From Fulvia fulva (Eukaryota; Ascomycota; Dothideomycetes; Mycosphaerellales; Mycosphaerellaceae): 64,000 nt of DNA. Shown here in pieces: positions 32,578-42,400 of the stretch; positions within the stretch are counted from its first letter, which is position 1, and each line of letters opens with the position of its first letter. The stretch lies in NCBI RefSeq assembly GCF_020509005.1, contig NC_063016.1, positions 4,712,001 through 4,776,000 of the forward strand. The letters are read 5' to 3'. Under the pieces are notes generated by a model. That model was not told where the DNA came from and did no database searches. It worked only from the letters and a program-made list of their open reading frames with translations. The position numbers were made by a program, and so were the translations under genes.

Positions 32578-33096
32578 ATGTCAGGTCTTGCAACGATGTC
32601 TTCTTCCTCTTCCAAGAATCGTCTCCGGCTTGCCAAAGAGATAAACGAACACGGTCGTCCCGTCGATCAATCCTGCGATTATTGTTTCTGGAACGGCCTC
32701 TCCTGTGTCGCTATGGAGGGAAACTTTCGACTCCGCTGCTCCGAATGCGTTCGCCGCGGGCGGAAGTGCGTGAACTTGTCCTGGGAGTCTTTAGACAGGA
32801 CTCGCGAAGAATACCGGAGGAAGGTCGAGAAGGACGAGGAGGATCTGGCGGAGGTGCTGGCGAGGTTGATGCGGGACAAGGCGATACTCCGCCAAGCTGA
32901 GGAGCGCGCGCGTAAGAAGGCGCAGTGCCTGGAAGCTGAAATGGAGGCTTCCGGGGAGATCGAGGACGTCGACTGTCCTGCCGCAGATGCGACTGTCGGC
33001 CTCTCTCCTGCTGTGTGGACTTCGATCGACTTCATCAACAATGCGATCGATTTTTCCGGTTCCTCTGGTAGGACCGTCGTGTCGGAAGGTGGTTAG
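32578..33096 (+). CDS. Antisense cysteine-cluster protein carried by gypsy-1
   Basis: A 172-aa plus-strand frame lies between the 3' LTR and the end of pol, opposite to gag-pol. A second methionine (MSSSSSKNRLRLAKEI) is a likelier start. It has a compact cysteine cluster, CDYCFWNGLSC...RCSECVRRGRKC, with C-x2-C and C-x2-C pairs like a zinc-binding fold. A charged, probably coiled-coil segment follows (DRTREEYRRKVEKDEEDLAEVLARLMRDKA), then an acidic tail. It is not gag, pol or envelope. The frame is intact in an element without RIP, and the promoter could be in the 3' LTR read outward-to-inward on the plus strand. I do not know its function; DNA or RNA binding is a guess. Confidence 0.6.
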   Translation: MSGLATMSSSSSKNRLRLAKEINEHGRPVDQSCDYCFWNGLSCVAMEGNFRLRCSECVRRGRKCVNLSWESLDRTREEYRRKVEKDEEDLAEVLARLMRDKAILRQAEERARKKAQCLEAEMEASGEIEDVDCPAADATVGLSPAVWTSIDFINNAIDFSGSSGRTVVSEGG

Positions 33097-33139
33097 GTAT
33101 GTATTCGTGTTCTTCGTTGTTGCCACATAAGAAATTCCT

Positions 33140-33257
33140 GGTCGGGTAGCTCAGTGGTAGAGCGTCGTGTCTCCGTCGAACGATTTTGTCGCAGGGCCTC
33201 CGGCAAAATTGCTCGATGTCGCGGAGGTCGTGGGTTCGACTCCCATCTCGGCTCGTG
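33140..33257 (+). tRNA. tRNA-like gene (Arg-like) with about 44-nt insert in the anticodon loop
   Basis: The sequence folds as a tRNA: acceptor ggtcggg pairs with ctcggct, D arm gctc-agtggta-gagc (A box), anticodon stem tcgtg with cgcgg, 5-nt variable loop, T arm gtggg-ttcgact-cccat (B box). The anticodon loop is split by an insert that itself forms a hairpin (cgaacgattttg with caaaattgctcg, two mismatches). This is the position of eukaryotic tRNA introns. U33 is not evident, so the anticodon cannot be fixed and it may be a tRNA-derived relic. It lies just after the antisense cysteine-cluster frame, inside gypsy-1. Confidence 0.5.
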
Positions 33258-33268
33258 GCATGGGAAGC

Positions 33269-36200
33269 TTATGTGGACAACCGCATGAGGTTCCCGTGCC
33301 GATTTTGTTTTTTGTATTCCTGGATTTTTTGCTGACAGTTCCGTAGGTTTTGTTTCGGTTCCCAGGTATTTTCTAATTCGTTGTATCCTTTCCACTTGAC
33401 AAGGTATTGCTGACCCTTCTTGTCTAGAATTTTTTCGACTTCAAATTCGTTTTCTGCTTCCGGCTCGAAATGGAAGATCTCTTGGCAAGGTGTTCTGGCG
33501 TCCGCGGGTTCCAATTTGGAAATGTGGAAGACTGGGTGGATTTTGGCGTCAGGTGGTAGTCGTAGGCGATAGTTGACTGGTCCTATGACTTTGTCGATAA
33601 AAAATGGTCCGACCTTGACGTGATCCAGTTTCTTGGTCTGTCTTTTTGTCTTCAAGTTTTTTGTAAGGAGATAGACCTTATCCCCCTCTTTTAGCAGAGG
33701 CGCCATTTTTCTTGTGTCTTGCCGCTGTTGAGACAATTTTCGTTGTGCATCTGTGATTGCCTTCGTTGCGTCTTTGTGGACTTCCTTGAGAGTCTCCGTC
33801 GTCACGATGGCTCTTTCGGCTTGTGGGTGGGATCCAGGTTTTCCAAATAAGTTAGGATCTTTTCCAAAGTTCGCGAAGAACGGTGTCACAGAAGTTGTCT
33901 CTGATTTGTGGTTGTTCAGTGCAATCTGCGCCATTGGCAGTAGTGAAACCCAGTTGTCTTGTGCGTAGTTGATGTAGTGCCGTAGGTATTGTTCGAGTGT
34001 CTGGTTCGTTCTCTCCGTTTGCCCATCTGTCTCTGGATGGTATGCTGTTGACAACTTGTGCTTGATTCCGATCGTTCCCATGAGCGTCTTCCAGTAGTTT
34101 GACGTGAAGAGCTTGTCTCTGTCCGTAATAAATGTCTCCGGGAATCCGTGGTATCGGATCAATTTGTCCAGTATGAGGTATCCGAGCTGCTCTGCAGTGT
34201 ATGTTTCCGATGCAGGAATGAAGTGTGCGTATTTCGTGAGTCTGTCGACTACAACCAGTATCATGTCGTATGTTTGTCCTGTGACCTGATCTTTGGACAG
34301 TGGGAGTTTCGTAATAAAGTCCATTGTGACTTCGTCCCATGGTTTCGTTGGCGGTGTCCTGAACTGTAGATGACCGTATTTGGCGTGTCGTGCAGCCTTG
34401 TTTTGTTGGCAGTGTACGCATTGCTTGATGTAGCGTAACACCTTCTGTCTCATCTGTGGAAATGAGAAACTGCGTTGTATCAGATCAATCGTTTTTGAAG
34501 TTCCAGGATGTCCGTAGATTGGTTCGTCGTGATGTTGTCGAATGCACTCTTCTTCTCGGTCCTTTGGTACTTGGTACTTCCCTTGCGATATAGGGAACTG
34601 CTCTTCCTTGTCGCTTAGGATTCGTACAATGCTGTTGAACTCTCTCGTGTTGGCACTAAGACTTCCGTCGGGGTTCGTCTTAAGTATCTTGTGTTGCACT
34701 GGTTCTTTTCCTTCCATGTAGTCGCTTCTTCGGCTCAACGCATCTGCGCAGCCATTCTCTGTTCCTGGAGTGTACTTAATTTCGAACTTGTATTGTCCCA
34801 GCAGCTCTGACCAGCGGGCTTGTCTTCGGGTAAGTTCTTTCGTCGTCGTGAAGTACGTAAGATTCTTGTGGTCTGAAAGAATCGTCAACTTCGGTGGGCC
34901 CTCGACGTACACTCTCCAATGTTGCATGGCGGCAACAATGGCTAGAAGCTCTTTGTCATGGATGTCGTAGTTCTGTTCCGCTGTGGTCATCTTCCGGGAG
35001 TAATAGGCCACTGGGTGTCGTTTCCCATCGTGTGTCTGCGTAAGACATGCGCCTATTGCCATATCGGACGCGTCGGTCTCGATGTGGACTTCCTTGCTAC
35101 CATCGAATAGTCGAAGCGTAGGGGCTGAAGCGCATTGTTCCTTGAGTTTCGTGAACGCTTCGTGTTGTTCCTTTCCCCATTTCCAGTTGACGTCTTTTCT
35201 TGTAAGCATCGTCATTGGTGCTGCTGTCTTCGAGTAGTCCTTGATGAATTTTCGGTTGTAGTTGGCGAGTCCAAGGAACGATTGTACTTCCTTGATTGTC
35301 CTCGGTTCTGGCCATTCTCTGATTGACTGTGTCTTGGCAGGATCAATTGTGATTCCTGTCGTGCTGATGATGAAGCCTAAGAACTTGACTTCTTTCTTGT
35401 GGAATTCGCATTTCTCCGGTGCCGTCTTGAATCCTGACTTCGTGAGTCGTTCGAAGACGTCTTGGACTTGCTTAACGTGTTCCTGGAGGGATCCTTTGGT
35501 GTAGACTAGTATGTCGTCCATATAAGCGATGACGCATACGTCGAGTAGGTCTCTGAGTGTTTCGTTGACAAGGTCCTGACAGGATGCGGGTGCGTTGGTC
35601 AGTCCCATAGGCATGACCAAGAATTCGTAGAGTCCGTATCTTGTTCTGAAAGCGGTTTTCCATTCCTCTCCTTCTGCCATCCGTATAGCATAGAAGGCAT
35701 CTCGTAGGTCAATCTTCGTGTACCAGTCCGATCCGGTTAATCTGTCTTGTGCTTCTTCGATGTTAGGTAGCGGGTATCGGTTCTTGATCGTGATCTCGTT
35801 CAACTTTCGGTAGTCTTGTACGAGTCGTAGTTTCCCGTTTGGTTTTGGAACGAACATGCATGGAGTTCCTGCGCTTGAGGTGGATCGTCGTATCCATCCT
35901 TTGGCTAGCTTCTCCTTCAGCCATTCTCGTAAGGTTTCGAGCTCTTTTTCGGACATTTGGTATAGGGGTCCCCATGGAGGCTCTTTTCCTGGCTGAATGT
36001 GTATCTTGTGATCCCATGGTGCGTGCTTAGGTAAGGCGTCCTTGCCTTCCTCTTCTCTGAATAGTCGTGACCATCTGCGATATTCTAGAGGAATGTCTGG
36101 TTCCGAAGCAGACATCTTCGATGGTGCGTTACTTCCATCCGTTCCGGTGATCTCGTGACCCAACTGCCCCAAGTCGGTGTCTATCCCAGTCGAAGGTGGT

Positions 36201-36805
36201 TCTTCTGTCCTTCTGGTCGGTGCAAGCTGTATTCTGTTTAGCTGTCTTACCTCATCCACCAGCGAACGCTGCCGCTGCGTAGGTTCAATCGCGATAACGC
36301 AATCGCATTGCTCAAATTTGAGTACTCCTCTTCTCCAGTCGATTACTGGGTTGTGCTTTCTCAACCAAGGCATACCTAGTACGATGTCATGACTGGCCAT
36401 ATCAGTAACATCCAAGGTAATCTCCTCGTGGTGCCGTTGGATAGCAAGTGGTAGCGGTATCGTCTCGCGCTCCACGCTGGGTAAGGATGATCCGTCTACC
36501 GCGATCAATTCATAACCCTCTTTCTTCTTACAGGTAGCGATCCTGTTTCTTGTAACAAATGATTCGGAGGCAAAATTCCCGCTCGCTCCGGAATCTATCA
36601 TGGCATCTGTCTTGTGCCCGTTGACGATAATCTTGGTTCGAAACACTGTTGTCGTTGGTGATGCTTGAGCCTTTTCTGTGTTGCATAACTCCCTTCGGTC
36701 GCTCATTCCTGGGGAGTTGATCCTTTTCCCTGTTCGTATGTGGAACGTCGTGCTTCGTGTCTCGAGGCCTCCGCTTGAACCTGGCGCGAGCCTTTCTGTG
36801 TCCAC
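33269..36805 (-). CDS. Gypsy-1 pol polyprotein with chromodomain
   Basis: This 1178-aa frame overlaps the end of gag by 103 nt in the -1 frame. In order: protease (DAMIDSGASGNFAS), reverse transcriptase (LVQDYRKLNEITIKNRYPLP, YMDDILVYT), RNase H (IETDASDMAIGACL), the integrase zinc finger (YGHPGTSKTIDL...CVHCQQNK), the integrase core (DFITKLPLSKD, FITDRDKLFTS, TAYHPETDGQTER) and a C-terminal chromodomain (FEVEKILDKKGQQYLVKWKGY, TWEPKQNL). A chromodomain usually steers integration to heterochromatin by histone-mark binding, which fits insertion into old RIP-mutated repeats. No stops or missing catalytic residues were seen. Expression is likely by ribosomal frameshifting from gag. Confidence 0.95.
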   Translation of the reverse strand: MDTERLAPGSSGGLETRSTTFHIRTGKRINSPGMSDRRELCNTEKAQASPTTTVFRTKIIVNGHKTDAMIDSGASGNFASESFVTRNRIATCKKKEGYELIAVDGSSLPSVERETIPLPLAIQRHHEEITLDVTDMASHDIVLGMPWLRKHNPVIDWRRGVLKFEQCDCVIAIEPTQRQRSLVDEVRQLNRIQLAPTRRTEEPPSTGIDTDLGQLGHEITGTDGSNAPSKMSASEPDIPLEYRRWSRLFREEEGKDALPKHAPWDHKIHIQPGKEPPWGPLYQMSEKELETLREWLKEKLAKGWIRRSTSSAGTPCMFVPKPNGKLRLVQDYRKLNEITIKNRYPLPNIEEAQDRLTGSDWYTKIDLRDAFYAIRMAEGEEWKTAFRTRYGLYEFLVMPMGLTNAPASCQDLVNETLRDLLDVCVIAYMDDILVYTKGSLQEHVKQVQDVFERLTKSGFKTAPEKCEFHKKEVKFLGFIISTTGITIDPAKTQSIREWPEPRTIKEVQSFLGLANYNRKFIKDYSKTAAPMTMLTRKDVNWKWGKEQHEAFTKLKEQCASAPTLRLFDGSKEVHIETDASDMAIGACLTQTHDGKRHPVAYYSRKMTTAEQNYDIHDKELLAIVAAMQHWRVYVEGPPKLTILSDHKNLTYFTTTKELTRRQARWSELLGQYKFEIKYTPGTENGCADALSRRSDYMEGKEPVQHKILKTNPDGSLSANTREFNSIVRILSDKEEQFPISQGKYQVPKDREEECIRQHHDEPIYGHPGTSKTIDLIQRSFSFPQMRQKVLRYIKQCVHCQQNKAARHAKYGHLQFRTPPTKPWDEVTMDFITKLPLSKDQVTGQTYDMILVVVDRLTKYAHFIPASETYTAEQLGYLILDKLIRYHGFPETFITDRDKLFTSNYWKTLMGTIGIKHKLSTAYHPETDGQTERTNQTLEQYLRHYINYAQDNWVSLLPMAQIALNNHKSETTSVTPFFANFGKDPNLFGKPGSHPQAERAIVTTETLKEVHKDATKAITDAQRKLSQQRQDTRKMAPLLKEGDKVYLLTKNLKTKRQTKKLDHVKVGPFFIDKVIGPVNYRLRLPPDAKIHPVFHISKLEPADARTPCQEIFHFEPEAENEFEVEKILDKKGQQYLVKWKGYNELENTWEPKQNLRNCQQKIQEYKKQNRHGNLMRLST
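36687..36730 (-). promoter_or_regulatory. Predicted -1 ribosomal frameshift signal between gag and pol
   Basis: In the gag frame the minus strand reads cag gga aaa, giving the heptamer G GGA AAA (36724-36730), an X XXY YYZ site. After a 5-nt spacer comes AACTCCC (36712-36718), which pairs with GGGAGTT (36687-36693) across an 18-nt loop holding the gag stop. Pol is in the -1 frame, as this signal requires. Confidence 0.75.
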
Positions 36806-38703
36806 ATCTGTACTCGATGACGTTCCTGGATCTTCTGCGTTTCTGAGTAGAGTGCGCGTGCGTGCTGCACCATGTTGCGCAATTCGTTTGACACGAATGT
36901 TCCTGACGGTGTGAGGTATCCGGTACCTATCATTCTACTTCCTATCGGCGGTCGCTCTGTGACAGCAGTTGCTAGGTTTTCGGTCGTTTCCATGAGTGGG
37001 TATCCCCAGGCCATGCCTCGTAGGGTGTCGAGTGTCTTGTCAAACTCAATGGAGTGTAGCATTCGTCGTCCGCCTATTTTCGGTAGGAATTCTTCATGCC
37101 TTCGTTGCAGGTGAATTATCATGTCGTAGAGCTTCTTCGGTGCGTCTACGGTGAAGGTCATTTGTTCGTTGTCGTTGTTAGTGTCGCTCTCTTCTCCTTC
37201 GGAGGAATCTTCTTCGCTTGAGTCTTCCGGATCCTGGTCTTCCTCGATGGTATCCGGCCCGGTGGTTTCTTGACTTTCTTCCTGTGGTTCCGGTGACCAC
37301 GATCCGTTCCATCCTGGGTCCTGATTTTCTTTGTCGCTTCTATCGTCGTCGAAGCAGGATTCGTCGATGTCCACTTCTTGGAGCGTGGCGTCTTGCCTAT
37401 GCGTTGCTCCCAGGGTTCCTCGCGGTTGCTGAGGCCAATACCCTGCTCCTGATTTCGCGGAGTAGTGAACCTGACACGAGTCTTGGTAACAGAATCGCCA
37501 ATGAAGGCTTCCGTGACCATTTCGAGATTCGGACTCGATCTCGTAGTCGACTCTTCGTGCCATCATGTTGAACTGTCGTGGCTGGTTCTGCAGCTCGAAT
37601 GGAATGACCACCATTTGCTGCCCATGGCATCCTCCTCGTCCTTGTGAGGGGTCCAGGAGAGGCTCCGTGCGTCCATTGCTAGCTCTCTCCTCCACTCTCC
37701 GAGTATAGTCGATGTCTCCCAGAGACTCAACACTGCTCTCAGATTTACTAGTTCGTCGTTGCATCATGTTGAACTGTTCGCGGCGCACCATATTCTTACC
37801 GCGGCAGTCCCTTGCTATGTGGTCAGGTTTGCCGCATCCATAGCAGGTACGTGTTTCTCTTGAACTCGGGGGTCTTCTGTTCCCCTTGCTGTTCCTGATC
37901 TTGCGACCTTTCTCGGTAACGTCGAGCTCCATTGGCTGTGGTCCGTAGTACGGCTTGTCCTTGGGTTTGTTGTAGTTGTCGTTGAAATCTCTGTTACGGT
38001 TGTCGTAGCCTGGCGTGTATCCGGCCTTTCCAGATACCTTGGAGTCGTATCGTCGTTCCATAGCTCTCTCGTAGAGCTTGTCGTCAAGATCGATCGTGAC
38101 TTGGACTAGGTCGCCTAAGCCATCGATCTTCCGACCGTCCCTCATCAACTCGTCTTTGACATGCTCCTTCAGTCCTCTTCGATACATGACTTGAAGTGCT
38201 TCGTCGTCCCAATCGGTGAGTTGCGCGTATTCCTGGAACTTGGCAGCATATTCGGCTGTGGAAGTCTTCTGAGTCAAGTGCTGAATAACACGAACGGCAG
38301 TGGTAATCTCGTTCGAGACACCAAAGACGCTCTTCATAGCATGCTTGAGATGGTTGTAAGACTTGAAGACTCCGTCAGCATTGTCTTCTCCGTAGCTGTC
38401 CAGGTACTTCCTAAGGAATGGTTTGACCCAATGCTGTGCTCGTCCTCTCAAGAAGGTGGTGGCAAAGATAGGCTTGAGGTTCTCGGCCATGGAGTTGAAC
38501 AAGAAGTACATATCCATCTGAGAGACCCAAGTGTCGAACTTGTCTCGGTCGCCATAGAAGAACTCTGGCTTGCCAACCTTGAGGGACTCGTTGCCTGTAT
38601 GAGTAGCCAAGGCATTGATAGCATCGTTCGCGGTCTGAGGTCGTCGGGCTCTGCTTGCTTCACTGGGGGCGGGTGTTCCCCGGTCACTCTGTCGATCTCC
38701 CAT
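36703..38703 (-). CDS. Gypsy-1 gag
   Basis: This 666-aa frame starts 19 nt after the 5' LTR. It has a retrotransposon gag domain (GDRDKFDTWVSQMDMYF, RAQHWVKPFL, YAAKFQEYAQLTDWDD) in the first 200 residues, one CCHC knuckle (CYGCGKPDHIARDC) near residue 290, and a long acidic second half (EEDSSEGEESDTNND) that is unusual for gag. The last 100 residues precede the frameshift region. It forms the capsid and binds element RNA. Confidence 0.93.
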   Translation of the reverse strand: MGDRQSDRGTPAPSEASRARRPQTANDAINALATHTGNESLKVGKPEFFYGDRDKFDTWVSQMDMYFLFNSMAENLKPIFATTFLRGRAQHWVKPFLRKYLDSYGEDNADGVFKSYNHLKHAMKSVFGVSNEITTAVRVIQHLTQKTSTAEYAAKFQEYAQLTDWDDEALQVMYRRGLKEHVKDELMRDGRKIDGLGDLVQVTIDLDDKLYERAMERRYDSKVSGKAGYTPGYDNRNRDFNDNYNKPKDKPYYGPQPMELDVTEKGRKIRNSKGNRRPPSSRETRTCYGCGKPDHIARDCRGKNMVRREQFNMMQRRTSKSESSVESLGDIDYTRRVEERASNGRTEPLLDPSQGRGGCHGQQMVVIPFELQNQPRQFNMMARRVDYEIESESRNGHGSLHWRFCYQDSCQVHYSAKSGAGYWPQQPRGTLGATHRQDATLQEVDIDESCFDDDRSDKENQDPGWNGSWSPEPQEESQETTGPDTIEEDQDPEDSSEEDSSEGEESDTNNDNEQMTFTVDAPKKLYDMIIHLQRRHEEFLPKIGGRRMLHSIEFDKTLDTLRGMAWGYPLMETTENLATAVTERPPIGSRMIGTGYLTPSGTFVSNELRNMVQHARALYSETQKIQERHRVQMWTQKGSRQVQAEASRHEARRSTYEQGKGSTPQE

Positions 38704-38722
38704 CGTAGAGGGCGTTCAAAGC

Positions 38723-39115
38723 TGTTAGGTTTGGTATAACCTAACGATATCACAAGTCAAGAAGACAAGCTCAATCGGGTTTATTCTCGGGCCGATGGGA
38801 AGTTGAGGGAGAGTGATGAAGCAGTAGCTGTCTTGTCTTGTAAAGACCAAGCAGCAATGAGGCAGAGGTTGGGTTGTGGTGTATTCCAAACAGTGATATT
38901 GAACAGTGAGTTGAACGCCTCGAAGCCATAAGGGATTCTCAGCGTTCCTAAATACAAAGGAGACATTGTTAGTCTTGGCTCGAATCACCAAGTCGCTGGT
39001 GAGCGAGTGACCTCGAATCACCAAGTCACTGGTGAGCGAGTGATTTCGTGCAGCGCACGTGATGCTCCTAGCCAATGATTATGTGTGCCGTCGTGGCTCA
39101 GCCCGAACCGTAACA
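38723..39115 (-). repeat. Gypsy-1 5' LTR
   Basis: Identical by eye to 32123-32515, followed outward by AAACG. Confidence 0.95.
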
Positions 39116-39224
39116 AAACGTAAGGAGTACGCTACCCGGCGTAGTGTGTGCCCCGAGCAAACCTACGAGGTATAGACGGCCGCTTTCTAGAGATAGGCTA
39201 CGATAACGCGAAGGGTATTAAAAC
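39116..39224. other. RIP-affected flank between gypsy-1 and the LINE
   Basis: Short TA-rich stretch continuing the old host sequence; no identifiable domain. Confidence 0.5.
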
Positions 39225-39441
39225 CTAGGGCGTAGTATATAGATAGATAGATTATTCATTCGCCTGTTTTAGTGCCCTATGGCCTATGCAGGTCTCTCGC
39301 TATTTAGGTCTATTTGTGTAGGTAGGAAACCCGATTAACGGATGAAAACCTCCTCGTCTTTGCCCTCCTCGTTCTTTCCTGTCTTGTCCTTTCGTTCTCC
39401 TTCCTTCAGGGTACGCTAGTGTCATGGTTGTTACCCTATGA

Positions 39442-42400
39442 CTACCTTGCCCGTAACCCTGGTGATGTCCTCCTCTCGATTCCCTTTCTCCCTTCTGTTT
39501 CCCCGGCTCTTCTCTCTCTCTCCCTCCTCTCTATCCACCTTTCCGTTTCTACTGCTAGGGAGAATTGCTCTAGGTAGTCCTCGTTAAGGATCCATCTTGT
39601 CACTCTCCTTATATCTTGTCTGTCCTGGATGATGGCCTGGTATTGCCTGTCTCTTGCCTTCGCCCTCCACTGGCTTCTCCCTTTTACCCACTTAGTACAG
39701 TTCAGCACCATGTGCTCCGGGTTTTGGGATAGGTAGCCACAGGGGCAACGTTTGGAATCGTATCCTGGGACTCTTCTTTGGTGCAAGTATGCTCTTAGCC
39801 CAATGTGCTCAGAGCGAATCTGGATAGCTATGCTTGCTTCCGCCCTCTTCAGGTCTTTATAGATAAGGTAGTTATACCTCCCGAAGGTCCTGGCCGCTGG
39901 TGGGGCTCCTGGCCTTACCGGTTTTTGGTTCCAACGCGTTTCCCATAGGTGACCTGCGATCCTTTCTGCTTGGCTTTGCTTCTTTTTCCCTTTGTCCCCT
40001 GTGTTAGCTTGCTCCCTCAGAGCTTCTCTCTGTTCAAGGGCTGCTAGGATTTCCTGTGATGTTTTTAGGTCTGCTTCCTTCTGTGGGATCATGTGTGGCC
40101 GGTTGGGTCTTCTCCTCCTCTCCCACTGGGTTCTTATCCTTTGAGTAGCTGCTTGGATGGTTCCCTGGGCTGGGTATGCTGATGTCTTCTCTGCGTATTG
40201 ACACCTCATGCCCTGGAGGTACTCCCTGATGGGGGCTGTACCTGATTCCATTTCCATTGTCCTGTGAGGGGTTGACTTGTATGCCCCTAGTACTCTCTTT
40301 AGGCAGGCTGCCTGCGCTCTGTTGAGGGGGTCCTCAATTCTCTTCGGGATGTGTTTTTCCGCTGCCCAAATTGCTGCTCCATATAGCATTGCGGGCTTGA
40401 CAATGGCCTTGTACATGGTCTGGGCCTTTGTGAAGGTCGCCCCCCAGGTTGACGCAGTGAGTCTCTCGATTGATTGTCTGTTGGTGTCCGCTCTCGCTTG
40501 CGCCTTCTTCACTTGTGGTCCCCAGCTGAGTTTCGGGTCTAGCCATATCCCAAGGACTCTGAGTTCCCTTGTAGGATGGGTCTCGAACCCCTGGATTTTT
40601 ACTGGTGCTGCCAAGTTGTGTTTTGTCTTTGCCTTGCTAAAATGGATAAGTTGGTACTTGTCCGGTGCGAATTTTGCCCCATGCTCTCTTGCCCACTTTT
40701 CGCATTGTCTATGTCTCTCCTCTAGGAGTGCGCAGTTTTCCTCTGTGGACCCCGACCACGCTAGGATATTTGTGTCATCCACGAACCCCGATGCTGAGGT
40801 GTTTGCTGTTTCTAGGAGTGGGGTCAGGTCGGCCATAAAGAGGAGGAACAGAATTGGGGAGAGTGTAGAGCCCTGTGGGATGCCCGTGTTCGCAATTGGG
40901 GTCTGCGGGGCTTTGAAGGACCCTAGGAGGATCTGGGTTGTTCTGTCCTTAAGGAATGACTGCACAAAGTGTACTATCCAGGCTGGGATGCTTTTCATTC
41001 TGAGGATGTGTAGGAGCCTTGCGTGGGACACATTGTCGAAAGCCCCTGATATGTCTAGTGAAAGCAGTGAGGCTACCTTGTTGTTGCCATAGTGCCAGAT
41101 GTGTCTGATTTGCTCTGTGATCAGTTCGACTGCTGTGAGGGTAGATCTCTTTTGTCTCCCCCCCATTTGCGTTGCCGGGAGGAGGTTGTGTTCTTCTACT
41201 ATTCCGGTGAGCCTTATAGCCACGACCTTCTCTAGGAGCTTCCCTAGTGTGTTCAGCAACGCAATTGGTCTGTATGACTTCAACTTGGTATAGTCTTCCT
41301 TTTGGGGTTTCCTTAGGACGCAAGTCAGTGATTGCCTAAAGGCCTTTGGGCAATACCCCTGCTTCATGCACTGGGTAAAGATTGGCGCAAGCACTGGAGT
41401 GATAAGGCTGCTGCTAGCTTTTAGGTAACAGTTAGGGATCTTGTCTGGGCCTGGGGCTTTGTTGCCCTTCAGTTTCTTGATAATGTTTCCGATCTCTATA
41501 GCAGACACTTGCCAGTTAGCCTCCCTTGGCGGAGGAATGTGTGTTCCTGGGATGTTGCTTAGGTCTGCCTCTACCTGAGTCCCGAAGAAGTGGTCTGCGA
41601 ATGCTTTCGCTTTCCCTATCGGAGTGGTTTGCGTTTCCCCGTCTTGGTCCTGTATTGAGGGAAACTGGGGCGGGGAGTTTCGTTCCTCGTCTGGTTTCCT
41701 GGCCCATTCTGCTAGTCTCCAGATTTGTTCCGGGTGTTCTGTGATCATCCCTACAGTTGACCTCCACTCCTGCGTCTTGTCTCTTCTGATCTGCGCCTTC
41801 TTTGCTTTGCACGCGTTGTTATAGGCTTCCCAGTTTGCTTGGGTGCGTCGTTGCTCCCATCTCCTTCTTGCTCTCCTTGCCTCCTTGACTTTGGCTGTGC
41901 ACTCTGGTGTCCAGTATGGCTTCTGGTATAGCGACCATCTCTTCTCAGGTATATGGGCCTGGGCTGCCCTTTGCATAGCTTCTATCAGCTGCTCCACTGC
42001 TTGGTCAATCCCCTCCGTTGTGTGTATGTTGTCAATGTTCACCTGTTCTAGTTCGCCTTCTAGCCGCTGCTGTACTAGTGTCCACTCGGCCTGCTTCCAG
42101 CAGAGCCTCCTCTCAGGTTCCCTCTCCTCCTCAACTGTGAGTTGGATGTCGGTTTGGATTGGATAGTGGTCTGATGAGGACTCTAGTTGGTCATTGACTG
42201 TGCAGCTTTCTACCCGTCGTGTTAAGGCGTGGGACATGAAGCATAGGTCTAGCGTGCTAGAACTGTTGTTTCTAGCCCAAGTTTCTGTTCCCTTTGGCGT
42301 GATCAAGTCCATTTGGGCTGTTTCCATCTGACCAATGAGCCTCCCTGCTAAGAAGTGGTGTGCTGGGGTGAAGTCCGATCCCCACTTTGGGTGGTGGAGG

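Larger units (their letters stand above)
32123..39115 (-). mobile_element. Complete Ty3/gypsy chromovirus-type element (gypsy-1)
   Basis: Two identical 393-bp LTRs (32123-32515, 38723-39115; TGTTA..TAACA) flank gag and pol on the minus strand. The target duplication AAACG is at 32118-32122 and 39116-39120. Only 19 nt separate the 5' LTR from the gag ATG. Between the end of pol and the 3' LTR lie an antisense cysteine-rich frame and a tRNA-like sequence. The element is free of RIP, though inserted into RIP-mutated DNA. Confidence 0.95.

Noticed and set aside
33093..33395. Minus-strand frame with WESNPRPPRHRA
   Set aside because: This is the antisense reading of the tRNA-like sequence, a common artefact of tRNA and SINE DNA.
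40277..41092. 271-codon plus frame opposite LINE reverse transcriptase
   Set aside because: Shadow of ORF2.
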